From JANXQG01 sp037147235 (GTDB lineage Bacteria > Planctomycetota > Planctomycetia > Pirellulales > Thermoguttaceae): a stretch of 34,303 nt of DNA. Both the position numbers and the translations under genes were made by a program. Position 1 is the stretch's first letter, and each line of letters opens with the position of its first letter. The stretch lies in assembly GCA_037147235.1 (NCBI GenBank), contig JBAWVO010000033.1, forward strand, positions 1-34,303. The letters are read 5' to 3'. This document shows, piece by piece, positions 1-8,938 of the stretch. Below the pieces are notes generated by a model. It was not told the DNA's origin. It made no database searches and saw nothing but the letters and a program-made list of their open reading frames with translations.

Positions 1-9
1 AGAATCGCC

Positions 10-237
10 ATGGGCCGTCATCGTCTACAGCAGGCCACTATCGTGCCAATCGTCCTCTTCCCCGGGACCACCGTCGTTCAGTACCTCGCGGGCAACATCA
101 AGCGGATCGTGACGGCCGGGGACGACATGGCAGTCATGGTGAACGGGGTTGTTGCCCAGGTGCGCGGGGGCGGCTTGGTCTGGACGGGGATGGGCTGGCT
201 GTGGTTCCCTCGGGGCGAGCGGGGCCGGAAGAAGTAA
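10..237 (+). CDS. Possible small protein or C-terminal end of a gene cut by the window edge
   Basis: I do not recognise this 75-residue reading frame. It has an ATG at position 10, but the frame stays open to the first base of the window, so it may be the end of a longer gene. The protein has a hydrophobic first half and a Gly/Trp-rich second half, and ends in a basic Arg/Lys cluster. No clear ribosome binding site is visible in the nine bases available upstream. It points toward the end of the defence operon, so the two would be convergent. It could equally be a chance frame in GC-rich DNA. Confidence 0.3.
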   Translation: MGRHRLQQATIVPIVLFPGTTVVQYLAGNIKRIVTAGDDMAVMVNGVVAQVRGGGLVWTGMGWLWFPRGERGRKK

Positions 238-400
238 GGGAGGCCGCTCGGGAATTGGCGGGCAGTGTCCGCCCGGCGCAGTCAGCGGCTAAAGCACATC
301 CGTGGGCCACGTCCTGGCGATGGCCCTCGACGACCCGATGATGGCGACCACAGCCCCATCATCTTGTCCGCCGTCTCGGTGCTCTCGATGGGGCGGGGGA
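238..400. other. Intergenic space after the defence operon
   Basis: This stretch lies between two convergent reading frames. A stem of about seven pairs (GGCGGGC with GTCCGCC, 256-272, one G-U pair) is visible, but no T-run follows on either strand, so I do not call a terminator. No other gene or repeat is seen. Confidence 0.4.
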
Positions 401-1807
401 TCACAGAAGGAACTCCTGTGTTGGGCTTTCCACACCGCCGGTCTCTTCAGGCCATGTTGGCTCCGGCAATTCGGGAATCCGCGTCTTCAAGACAATGCGA
501 ACTTTCTCGCCGCCGGTCCGATGCTCGACCTTCGACAGTTCCGAGTAGACTCGCGTCCATTCTTCACTGGCTTCCTCGATTCTCTCCGTGGTCGCATCCA
601 GAATGTTCCCGACCATGGTTAGCCAGCCCATGTAGCGCACAAGGATCGAATTGTGGGTCAAGGCATTGACGAGTCGCTTGAGTTGATTGGAAGTGAGTTG
701 TGGATACGTTTTCCCCAGAACAGAGGAGCGAATCTCCTTGATTTCCTTGTACGATTCAGTCTTCTCGATCCGCGCAACTACAACCTCCACATATTCGGGC
801 CGGGGGTCAGCCTCGATAAGGGCGTCGATCATGTCCAAACTCAGCGTCGGCAGCCTCGGCAGGACGTCTTGATAGAGACCCGGAACGTGTATCGCGTCTG
901 CCAAAACGTGAAGGAGCGTGCCGTCTGATACCTCTCGGACGACCTGTCGGGCTTTGTTCTGCATTGCCTCACCTGCGGCGAACCATGAGCATGAGACCCG
1001 CCGGAGATAGACAATGCCGCGATGCCAGTGGTTGTCCGTGACACTGACGAGAAGGCCGGGCAAATCGCGTTGCAGGATTGACTCAGCCACGGCCTGGTGC
1101 ATCTGTATGGTCGCACCGAGCGCGGCGAATTGCCGCTCACCCTCCAGGTCGGGGCGTTCTTCGTGAAGAAGGCTCTTGGTCAAGCCAATGACGACGTTAC
1201 GCACGAGCGATTCCCGTGCTCGTTTGAGAGGACCGGATTCCAGGTACTGCCGTGCTTCGTCAACCGTGCGCGGAAAGTAGTTCGATTTGATCTCGGCCCA
1301 AATTCGGTCAAGGGCGTTCTTGCCTTGGACGGGCTCGCGTTGGAGAAGTATCTCTACCGCGTGGCGGATGTGCAGCCGGGCAAGCTCTGGCGGCGGATCA
1401 TACGACGTGTCAGAGGCTTGCATGGTTGGATGTGCGCAGCGGTGCCGATCCTTATACAGCCGCTCAAGGTCCGTCTTCTCCTGGGGCGTAAGCAGCTCGA
1501 AGTCCCCTGCGGCCATATCCAAGATACTCCGCTCGAACTCCTGTGCCTCGCGCACGGCCGCTTCGCCGAGGCTCCGAATCCGCTCGAACTCCTCCAACTT
1601 GACCTTCGCCGCCCCGTTGCCGGTAAGCTCAAGCTCCCGGAGCTTGTGCAAGATGTCCAGCACCACGGCAATCCAGGTGGCAACGATGCTGGCTCGGAAC
1701 GCCCCCGCTTTATAGCAGGCAACGGCTTCAGCAATGTAGCTACGAGCGTGCTCGTCGCGGCACCGCAGAACAAGCTCATCGAGGTCAATTAAGCCATGCA
1801 CTACCAT
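401..1807 (-). CDS. HEPN-like protein with RX4H motif, last gene of the defence operon
   Basis: This 468-residue protein is predicted to be soluble. Residues 20-60 form an Ala-rich helix pair of the kind seen in HEPN proteins (an EA..CY..GAFRASIV pattern), and residues 121-126 read RHRCAH followed by Pro. That is an RX4H motif, the usual active-site signature of HEPN ribonucleases. The remaining 340 residues are mostly helical and match no domain I know. The ATG at 1807 sits 40 bases after the Res stop, with a modest purine-rich GAGAG just upstream. Its place at the end of a restriction operon suggests an RNA-cleaving, growth-arresting effector, but that is inference. It could instead be a structural HEPN protein without catalysis. 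The HEPN-like reading is fairly secure and the role is not. Confidence 0.65.
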   Translation of the reverse strand: MVVHGLIDLDELVLRCRDEHARSYIAEAVACYKAGAFRASIVATWIAVVLDILHKLRELELTGNGAAKVKLEEFERIRSLGEAAVREAQEFERSILDMAAGDFELLTPQEKTDLERLYKDRHRCAHPTMQASDTSYDPPPELARLHIRHAVEILLQREPVQGKNALDRIWAEIKSNYFPRTVDEARQYLESGPLKRARESLVRNVVIGLTKSLLHEERPDLEGERQFAALGATIQMHQAVAESILQRDLPGLLVSVTDNHWHRGIVYLRRVSCSWFAAGEAMQNKARQVVREVSDGTLLHVLADAIHVPGLYQDVLPRLPTLSLDMIDALIEADPRPEYVEVVVARIEKTESYKEIKEIRSSVLGKTYPQLTSNQLKRLVNALTHNSILVRYMGWLTMVGNILDATTERIEEASEEWTRVYSELSKVEHRTGGEKVRIVLKTRIPELPEPTWPEETGGVESPTQEFLL

Positions 1808-1847
1808 AGTTCTCTCTTCATCTGCACTTCGTTAGCCATCGCCTCGA

Positions 1848-4835
1848 TTACCCTCCTCGCTCTGCGTGCTTCATCAGGTCCCCAATGTTCCGCGCCTTGA
1901 TAAACTTCGCTGGCTTCTCGCCCACAGCCAGTGTCTCGAAGTGGGCCTCGCCACATTTGATCTTGGCGGATTCCTTGTCCCGCAGGTCATCGGTGAATAG
2001 GCTGGCCTTCGTTTCGACCACGAAGTAGAGCCGTTCGGCACCGTCTATCTCTATCAGCACGGCCCAGTCCGGGTTGTAGGTGCCCAGCGGCGTCGGCACC
2101 TTGAACCAGCCGGGGAGCTTGGCATAGACCTTCACAGCCTCGTTCTTCTCCAACTGCTCAGCGAAGGTTTTCTCGACGCCGGACGAATCATAGACGACAT
2201 ACTCATAGACCGACTTGGTCACTGCCAGAGTGTTCTTCAGGTAGCCGGTCAATTCCTCCTGCTCGAAAAGTTCCTGGGCGTAGTAGAACTCGTCGCCAAG
2301 CCGCTGATACTTGATACCGTCCACCAGAGCCAGGCGTTTCGTGCGGTTGATCGACTCGGCGGCCAGCTCTATGAACTCCTGCGGGTTCCGCTTGAAGTCG
2401 CCTAGGCGGTCGCTGACGGTCAGGATGCGGACCAGACTGCGGCGGGTGAGCTGGGTCTTATCCTGAAGGTCGGTCAGCAGGTCGGGCAGTTCGATGTCGC
2501 CTTCGTCGAGGATGACGGGAGCGGAGGTTATCGTTTCTTTCGCTTCCACGCCCGCGCGGCCAATGGCAAGATCGGCCTTGCGCCAGTGCAGCCGCGTTTT
2601 GGTGATCGGCGGCCCGTCGTTGATGACCTTGATGCAGTTGAGAATCAGGGCCTCGTTGTCGAACAGTACCCGGTAAGTGGTCCGGTGCTTGATGCGGTCC
2701 CAAAGGGCCTTGAACTCCTCGCTTTGCAGCACGGCCTGCCGGGTCTTGATGGTCTTGCGCTCGTCCGCGTTCTTGATCTCCAGCTTCCCGGCCAGCTTGC
2801 GGAGGATTTCCTTCACCTGGGGGGCCTGAGCATTGAACTCCTCCGGGAGTTGCAATGTCTTGTCTTTGAGTGCCTTCCGCAGATGGTCCTGAACCTTGCC
2901 CTTGGCATCCACGTAGCCCGCTTCCTTGAGGTGCGTCCAGATGGCCTCCGATTGCTCGACACCCAACGCGGTGGTGTGGCCCGCGGCATCGACGACCGCG
3001 ATAGCGGCGAACTGGTGCTTTTCGACAATCCCGAAGCGGATGCCCGTGTCGGTCTCGATCTCCTTCTGGAGATTCTCGGCAAACTGCTCATAGCCCTCGG
3101 TGGCAATGACCGTCAGGGTGTTGACATCGAAGCCCCGCAGGCGTTCCCCTTGCTGGTTTACGCAGAGCCGCAGGCCGCGCCCGATGGTCTGGCGACGTTC
3201 TCGCTCGGTGCCCATCTCGCGGAGGGCACAAATCTGGAAGACGTTCGGATTGTCCCAACCCTCGCGCAAGGCCGAATGGGAGAAGATGAACTTCAGCTTG
3301 GTCTCGAAGCTCAGCAGCTTCTCCTTGTCCCTCATAATCAGGCTATAGGCCCGCTCGGCATTGTCGCGGTTTGCCTCGTTGTTCTCGGCCGTGTCGGTCC
3401 AGCCACCTTTCTTGTCGATGGAGAAGTAGCCGTTATGGACGCTAGCGGCGGCCGTGGTAACGTCCAATTCATCGAACAGGCTTCGGTAATCCGGGTGTCT
3501 GGCCAAGCGACCATATTCTTCCTCGAAAATGACGGCGTAGTCGCCCTTCACCTGATTGCCGTCGTCATCGTACTTGCGATAGCGATCAACGGCGTCGATG
3601 AAGAACAGGGTCAAAACCTTGATTCCAAGCGGTGCCAGTCGCAATTCCTTATCGAAGTGCTCCTTGATCGTGCGGCGAATCATCTCCCGCTGCATCGCCA
3701 GCGGCTCCACGTCGCCATAGGCTTGGCCGATCTTCAGATAGTGCTCGCCACCGGGAATACGCAGTTCCAGAAACTCCTTCCCCTTCTGGGTACGGATCTC
3801 GCCCACCCGACAGTCATGGTAGACGGCGCGCTCGGTGGTCTGCTCCAGGTGCTCCCCGTCCTGAACGGTCGCCTCCTGGCGGTGGACGCCGCCCGTTGGC
3901 GTCTGCTCGTCCAGCTCGACCTTGGCCGTGATGGTGCCCCGCTTGGAACTGACGGACAGCAGCCGCACGTAGGGCTTATTGTGCGCGCCCTCGACGCTAG
4001 CGGCGGCCACTTCGATCTGCTTAACCAGCTTGCGTTCGTAGGCGTCCACGGCGTCCAAGCGGTAGAGCATGTGGTGTTTATCGGCATGCGTGGCCGAGTA
4101 GCGCAGTGTGCAGAGCGGGTTCATCGCGCCAAGGGCTTCCCTGCCGCGCCCTTCCAAGCCGCCATCGACACTTTGCGGCTCGTCCACGATGAGGATGGGC
4201 TTAGTCGCGCGGATCAGGTCGATGGGCTTCTCGCCGCCAGTCTTCTCGCTGTCCTTGTAGAGATTGTTGACGTCTTTCTTGTTGATGGCTCCGACCGTCA
4301 CTACCATGATCTGGATGTGCGGGCTGGTGGCGAAGTTGCGCACCTGCCCCAGCTTGCTGGAGTCGTAAAGGAAATAATCGAATGGCACGTTGGCATACAG
4401 GCTGCGAAAATGCTCCTCGGTAATCTGAAGCGTCTTGTACACGCCCTCCTTGATCGCCACCGAAGGTACGATGATGACGAACTTGGTGAAGCCGTACCGC
4501 CGGTTCAACTCGAAGATCGTTCGCAGGTAGACATAGGTCTTTCCTGTGCCCGTCTCCATCTCGACGGTGAAGTCGCCCGAGGCCAGCGAAGCCGAAGGGC
4601 GCAAGCCGTTGCGAAGTTGGATGTCGGCCACATTGGCCAGTATTTCATCATCCAGTAGGTGCAGGCGGTTGCCGACACCTAGATCATTTTCTATCCCCGG
4701 GAGGCTGAGTTGACGAGAGGAGTCTTTCGTGACGGTAAACTCCGTGCGGCAGGTCTCTTGGCCACGGAAAAGGTCGCAGACCGACTCGATGGCGTCCCGC
4801 TGGAAGTCCAGATTGGGCTCGAAGTGTAGTTTCAT
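1848..4835 (-). CDS. res: Type III restriction enzyme Res subunit (helicase-nuclease)
   Basis: This is the ATP-dependent translocase and endonuclease of a Type III restriction-modification system, working in complex with the Mod protein encoded just upstream. Numbered from an ATG at 4841, Walker A METGTGKT lies at 95-102 and a DEPQ Walker B box at 220-223. A helicase C part contains SALREGWDNPN and the motif VI-like QTIGRGLRL. A C-terminal PD-(D/E)XK nuclease has PD near 924 and ETK near 943. The length of about 995 residues is normal for the family. Two ATGs are possible. The one at 4841 abuts the AGGGG ribosome site with no spacing, while the one at 4835 has six bases between them, so I chose 4835. 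The gene begins about ten bases after the Mod stop, consistent with coupled expression. All key motifs look intact, so the enzyme is probably active. Confidence 0.93.
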   Translation of the reverse strand: MKLHFEPNLDFQRDAIESVCDLFRGQETCRTEFTVTKDSSRQLSLPGIENDLGVGNRLHLLDDEILANVADIQLRNGLRPSASLASGDFTVEMETGTGKTYVYLRTIFELNRRYGFTKFVIIVPSVAIKEGVYKTLQITEEHFRSLYANVPFDYFLYDSSKLGQVRNFATSPHIQIMVVTVGAINKKDVNNLYKDSEKTGGEKPIDLIRATKPILIVDEPQSVDGGLEGRGREALGAMNPLCTLRYSATHADKHHMLYRLDAVDAYERKLVKQIEVAAASVEGAHNKPYVRLLSVSSKRGTITAKVELDEQTPTGGVHRQEATVQDGEHLEQTTERAVYHDCRVGEIRTQKGKEFLELRIPGGEHYLKIGQAYGDVEPLAMQREMIRRTIKEHFDKELRLAPLGIKVLTLFFIDAVDRYRKYDDDGNQVKGDYAVIFEEEYGRLARHPDYRSLFDELDVTTAAASVHNGYFSIDKKGGWTDTAENNEANRDNAERAYSLIMRDKEKLLSFETKLKFIFSHSALREGWDNPNVFQICALREMGTERERRQTIGRGLRLCVNQQGERLRGFDVNTLTVIATEGYEQFAENLQKEIETDTGIRFGIVEKHQFAAIAVVDAAGHTTALGVEQSEAIWTHLKEAGYVDAKGKVQDHLRKALKDKTLQLPEEFNAQAPQVKEILRKLAGKLEIKNADERKTIKTRQAVLQSEEFKALWDRIKHRTTYRVLFDNEALILNCIKVINDGPPITKTRLHWRKADLAIGRAGVEAKETITSAPVILDEGDIELPDLLTDLQDKTQLTRRSLVRILTVSDRLGDFKRNPQEFIELAAESINRTKRLALVDGIKYQRLGDEFYYAQELFEQEELTGYLKNTLAVTKSVYEYVVYDSSGVEKTFAEQLEKNEAVKVYAKLPGWFKVPTPLGTYNPDWAVLIEIDGAERLYFVVETKASLFTDDLRDKESAKIKCGEAHFETLAVGEKPAKFIKARNIGDLMKHAERGG

Positions 4836-4844
4836 GGTCATCCC

Positions 4845-6773
4845 CTACAGGCTCCTCACGTTTTCCAGGCCGTTTTGCTGGAGGATGGCGGTAAGGTTGG
4901 TCTTGACCACGTCGTCGGCGAAGGCACTGTCGCGGAAGACGACCTGCGACTCGCCCGCCGGGGCCAATTCCTTGTGCCATGCAACCATGCCCAGTGCCAG
5001 CGGCTCCACCTCGGCGGCGGTAATCTTCTCGGCCAAGCAGACCAACAGGGTGCCAGCGCCAATGCTGTGGACCGTTTTGCCTGCGATAACTTTCTGCTCG
5101 ATGGGTATGGTGAGGTCAAGCCCGAGCTTCAACAGCAGCTCGAAGAGGATGTCCTGCTCGGTGCGGTCGGCCTTCAGGTGCTCGGCTTGATCGTGGAGTG
5201 TGGCGGCAAGGTTGTCGCGGTCGGGTTCCCATGCCCGGATGTTGCTGGAAGCCAGCTTGAAAACACGAAAACCAAGGTCGCCCGCGAACATTGGATTCTC
5301 TTCCCGGATCTTCTTTCCAGCGCGGCGCAGCCGTTCTTTGGTCAGTTCGGCGATGTTTCGCGGCTTCTTGAGTGAGTCGCAGAAATCGGTGGCAGCCTTG
5401 TGGTCTTTGTTCTCTGGATCAAGTGGCTCTGGGAGTTGGACCAGGACATATCGACGATTACTGCCATCTGCTACGTTTTGAGCCATGACCGCATGCCCGG
5501 TAGCTCCTGAGCCCGCAAAGAAATCCATAACTATTCCATCCGTCACTGCACCGATAGTAAGCATGCGCCTGATAAGACGCACCGGCTTCGGTGTAGAAAA
5601 CACCTTTCGCCCTACAAGACTGGCCGTTTCCTTCTGGGCCTCGTCATTATGCCCTGCCTCCTCAAACGGCCACCATGTCGGTGGTACAATTCCCTGCTGG
5701 ACTTCTTTTAGATAGCGCTTGAGACGCGGACGCTTGTAGGAGTCATTTGGGCCCCAATAGAGGCGTCCTTCGGCTTCGAGTTCGAGATGCTTGTCCTCTG
5801 AGTATCGCCAGACCGCGTGCTCCTCCGGCCAGACGGGCTCGTCAGTTACTGGGTGCCGAATTGCATACCAAAGAGTTGGACGTTCCTCCTTTGACTTGCT
5901 GCTAACGTATTCACCGGATGTCCAATCGCCACGAGGATCGTTGTCAGGGTTCTCATAGCGGGAGTTCTGCTCTTCGGTTCGCGGCAGGAGGCCTCGGGAA
6001 AACGACTCGGACTTCCGATAAACCAAGATATGGTCATGCATTACGCCAATACCTGGATCGTCGTTCGAGACTGAATACTTTTTTTGCCAGACAATGTTCG
6101 CCACGAAGTTCTCTTCGCCGAAAACGTCAGCACCGATACAGCGTAGGCTAGGTGCCTCTGTATCATCAATCGAAATGAAGATTGCTCCGTCGTCCCGAAG
6201 CAAGTTACGAGCCAGCTTCAGCCTTGGATACATCATGTTCAGCCAGTCAGTATGGAACCGGCCCGAAGCCTCCGAGTTCTTCAACGAGGCGAGTGAGCTA
6301 ATCTTCTCCCCATTCTCTTCCCGCCAACCCATGAGAACTTCGTAGTTGCGGATGTTGTCCTGAAAGTTGTCGGGGTAGACGAAGTCCTTGCCGGTGTTGT
6401 ACGGTGGGTCGATGTAGATCAGCTTGACCCTCCCGGCGTATGACTTCTGAAGGAGTTTCAGAACTTCGAGGTTGTCGCCCTCGATCATCAGGTTCTGAGT
6501 GGTGCCCCAGTCCACGCTATCGTTGGGGCACGGACGCAGGGTGCCAGTGGAGGGCGTCAGGGCGATCTGCCGGGCAAGGCGCTTGCCGTTCCAATTCAGC
6601 CCGAACTTCTCCTCCCGGTCATCCACCGTCCCGCCGAGCAACTGCTTGAGCACCTCGAAGTCGATGTTCCCGTCGGTGACTGCCTCGGGGAGCAGGATCT
6701 TGAGCTGCTCAATGTTCTCGGCGACGAGGTCCGAGGATTTGGTTTCGGGGTCTTGGTCCGTCATTGTCTTCAT
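4845..6773 (-). CDS. mod: Type III DNA adenine-N6 methyltransferase Mod
   Basis: This 642-residue protein transfers a methyl group from S-adenosylmethionine to adenine in a short non-palindromic site. It protects host DNA and gives the Res complex its specificity. The catalytic DPPY is at 122-125 and the cofactor-binding FAGSG at 419-423. The catalytic motif coming first is the beta-class order typical of Type III Mod. The stretch between them (about 220-390) is the likely target recognition region and contains aromatic and charged segments. The ATG at 6773 has AAGG about ten bases upstream; an ATG three codons later is less well placed. The stop is three bases before the first possible Res ATG. 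A gap of 47 bases separates it from the DUF262 nuclease gene upstream, the longest gap in this operon. No truncation or frameshift is seen. Confidence 0.93.
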   Translation of the reverse strand: MKTMTDQDPETKSSDLVAENIEQLKILLPEAVTDGNIDFEVLKQLLGGTVDDREEKFGLNWNGKRLARQIALTPSTGTLRPCPNDSVDWGTTQNLMIEGDNLEVLKLLQKSYAGRVKLIYIDPPYNTGKDFVYPDNFQDNIRNYEVLMGWREENGEKISSLASLKNSEASGRFHTDWLNMMYPRLKLARNLLRDDGAIFISIDDTEAPSLRCIGADVFGEENFVANIVWQKKYSVSNDDPGIGVMHDHILVYRKSESFSRGLLPRTEEQNSRYENPDNDPRGDWTSGEYVSSKSKEERPTLWYAIRHPVTDEPVWPEEHAVWRYSEDKHLELEAEGRLYWGPNDSYKRPRLKRYLKEVQQGIVPPTWWPFEEAGHNDEAQKETASLVGRKVFSTPKPVRLIRRMLTIGAVTDGIVMDFFAGSGATGHAVMAQNVADGSNRRYVLVQLPEPLDPENKDHKAATDFCDSLKKPRNIAELTKERLRRAGKKIREENPMFAGDLGFRVFKLASSNIRAWEPDRDNLAATLHDQAEHLKADRTEQDILFELLLKLGLDLTIPIEQKVIAGKTVHSIGAGTLLVCLAEKITAAEVEPLALGMVAWHKELAPAGESQVVFRDSAFADDVVKTNLTAILQQNGLENVRSL

Positions 6774-6820
6774 GGTTATGTATCCTTCAGAGCGTATTTT
6801 GCTTGCACCGCGAGCCGGTT

Positions 6821-8938
6821 TTAGGCATCATTCCCAGCCCCCAGTTGTTCTTCCAGGGATTGTCGAACCAAGCCCATCACATACGGCAGATCATCCAGCG
6901 AGGCCAAGCCAACTTCGACATCGCCGTTCCCCCAGTGGCCGAGGCCAGAAATATCCTTGGCAAGGCCCCTGGGGTCGTTGATGTCGGCGAACGCCATGTT
7001 GAGCCATAGCTGTAATCGCCTTACCTGCGGAACCACGTCAACAAAGCTCTTCTCCGCCTTGAAGGCGACCCAGCGCCTCAAGAACTCCTCAGTGACGCAG
7101 GGGTCGAGAGCAAGAACCTCCTTGCGGAAAGCCTCGAAAACTTCCTTCAACGTACCGGTGAGCAGGTTAGGGTGATCAGCGATTGTGTATCCCGATGATG
7201 GAGCCACGGGCTTATAGACCGCCAGCACGTCGGACGAGAGTTTTGGGGCAACCCAGACATCGAGCGCCATGCCGGAGAGCTTCGCCGCTCGCGCTTTGAT
7301 GGTGTCCTCATTCCAATGGTCAAGCTGACCAATCCCTTGGTTGAGCTTCAGGGGGCTTACCTTCAGACCCTTCTCGGGGTCATCGGGCATTTCCCGTTTC
7401 TCGATGAACGGCCGGTTGCTGTAATCCGAGTTGTATGCCGTGAGCGTTAGATTCCCAAGGGTGTGAAGCCAAGTATTGTGGATTCGCCCCCAATCCGTGC
7501 CGAGCGCCGTCTTCCAGGCAGGGGGAAGTTCCTGTGGCATGATGTGCTCAATGGTGTAGTCGTTGACCGGCACGCGCTCTTTGCGCCCATAGTTCTCCAG
7601 GCGACGAAGCCAGTAGCTGCGGCTGCGGAAGTTGTAAAGATCGCGGGTTTGCAGATCCCGCCGAAACTCGTCGTCCGCTGGGAAACGGCGGTAGGACTGC
7701 CACAGGAGCAGACTCGCCTGGATACTTTCGAGGTAGCGATCCTTCTTTAGTGCCTTGGTGAACGTGGCGAACGTCTTGTTCATTGAGTTGGTCGGGATGG
7801 CGCAGATGGCCCGGCGGAAGACGTAGGCTTCCACCAATCGAACCGCTGTCACGAAGTCCGCGCACGGTAGGACACCGGTGGCGTAGTCGTGGTATAGCTC
7901 CAGTAGGAAGGGATAGGCCACATCCACCTTCAGTTCGCGTAGGTCGTGGAAGGCCAACTTCAGGTCGGGGTCCGGCTCCGCCCCCAGTGCCATGGCGCAG
8001 AAGTAACGCGTGAAGGCGCGGATGTCAGTGACGAGTGCCTCGACCCCGGCCTTGGCCACGTTGGGTAAGCGGGCGTAGTCCTTGAACGCCTCATAGACCT
8101 CGCGGACGTTGGGGATGTCGCCGGTCTTCACGGTAAGGTAGTGACGCATGAAGCCGTCGAAGTGCGTACCGTAGGCTTCCTGCCCGAAGTCCACTTCCAT
8201 CGGCCGCCAGTATTTCTTGTAGAGGTCCGTCTGCAAGTTCGGTTCCAGGCCCATGAGGATGAAGTTGCGGATCAGGTCGGCCTGGGTCAACTCGCGGCCC
8301 GTCGAGTTCATGCTCTCGAAGATGAGTTGCGGGTTGTCCTGGTCGCGGCTAAGGGCAATGTCCACAACGATGAGCTTCGCCAGTCCCTTGCACACGGAAA
8401 CCAGGTCGTCCTTGCAGCCGTCGATCCACGACTCGAAGAGCGCGTAGTTGTCGCTGACGCGCAAAGAGGGTTCGTGGGGCAACTCATTTCCGGCCGTGAG
8501 AGCGATGAGCGTGTCCTTGTCGGTCTGCGACAGGATCAGTTTGTGATGCCGTTCACCTTCTTCCTCGGGGTTGACCAGGTAGTAGTTTCGCAGCTTACGC
8601 GGCGAGAACCCATCAACCGGCTCACGGCTTCCTTCGGCCAGCTTCTCCAGTGCCCGCGCCATCGCGGTCAACAACAACGTCAGTGTCGTCAGGCGTTGTT
8701 GCCCGTCGATCACCAGCAACGGCGACTGGCTCGTCACCTGGTACAGCCCCTTTTCGATGTAAACGATGGAGCCGACGAAGTGGGCCGAGATGTCATCGTT
8801 GCGGCCCGTCCGCAAGATGTCGTCCCACAACTGCTTGCACTCCTTCTCGGTCCAGGAGTAGGTTCGCTGGTAGATGGGGATGATGAACTGCGGCGACTTC
8901 TTGAGGAAGTCCAGGAGTTTTGCCTCGGTCGCTTTCAT
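6821..8938 (-). CDS. GmrSD-like DUF262/DUF1524 nuclease with C-terminal DUF5655 domain
   Basis: This 705-residue protein has three recognisable parts. The N-terminal DUF262 (ParB-like) domain has IPIYQRTYSW at 20-29 and DGQQRLTT at 78-85, a motif linked to nucleotide hydrolysis in this family. The DUF1524 part is an HNH-type nuclease with EHIMPQ at 464-469, a histidine at 492 before TLGNLTL, and the YNS..SN..F..K pattern at 502-514. The last 120 residues carry the FVDVVPQ and GIGHWGNGDVEV signatures of DUF5655. Family members such as GmrSD, SspE and BrxU restrict modified phage DNA and respond to nucleotide. Its start overlaps the DUF4391 stop as ATGA. Beside a methyltransferase, it probably attacks foreign modified DNA while sparing host methylation. 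The domain calls are firm and the target is unknown. Confidence 0.88.
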   Translation of the reverse strand: MKATEAKLLDFLKKSPQFIIPIYQRTYSWTEKECKQLWDDILRTGRNDDISAHFVGSIVYIEKGLYQVTSQSPLLVIDGQQRLTTLTLLLTAMARALEKLAEGSREPVDGFSPRKLRNYYLVNPEEEGERHHKLILSQTDKDTLIALTAGNELPHEPSLRVSDNYALFESWIDGCKDDLVSVCKGLAKLIVVDIALSRDQDNPQLIFESMNSTGRELTQADLIRNFILMGLEPNLQTDLYKKYWRPMEVDFGQEAYGTHFDGFMRHYLTVKTGDIPNVREVYEAFKDYARLPNVAKAGVEALVTDIRAFTRYFCAMALGAEPDPDLKLAFHDLRELKVDVAYPFLLELYHDYATGVLPCADFVTAVRLVEAYVFRRAICAIPTNSMNKTFATFTKALKKDRYLESIQASLLLWQSYRRFPADDEFRRDLQTRDLYNFRSRSYWLRRLENYGRKERVPVNDYTIEHIMPQELPPAWKTALGTDWGRIHNTWLHTLGNLTLTAYNSDYSNRPFIEKREMPDDPEKGLKVSPLKLNQGIGQLDHWNEDTIKARAAKLSGMALDVWVAPKLSSDVLAVYKPVAPSSGYTIADHPNLLTGTLKEVFEAFRKEVLALDPCVTEEFLRRWVAFKAEKSFVDVVPQVRRLQLWLNMAFADINDPRGLAKDISGLGHWGNGDVEVGLASLDDLPYVMGLVRQSLEEQLGAGNDA

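Noticed and set aside
2586..4658. Very long plus-strand open frame (690 codons) across the res gene
   Set aside because: It is antisense to a well-supported Res protein with intact motifs; long antisense frames are common in GC-rich genes and this one has no recognisable domain.
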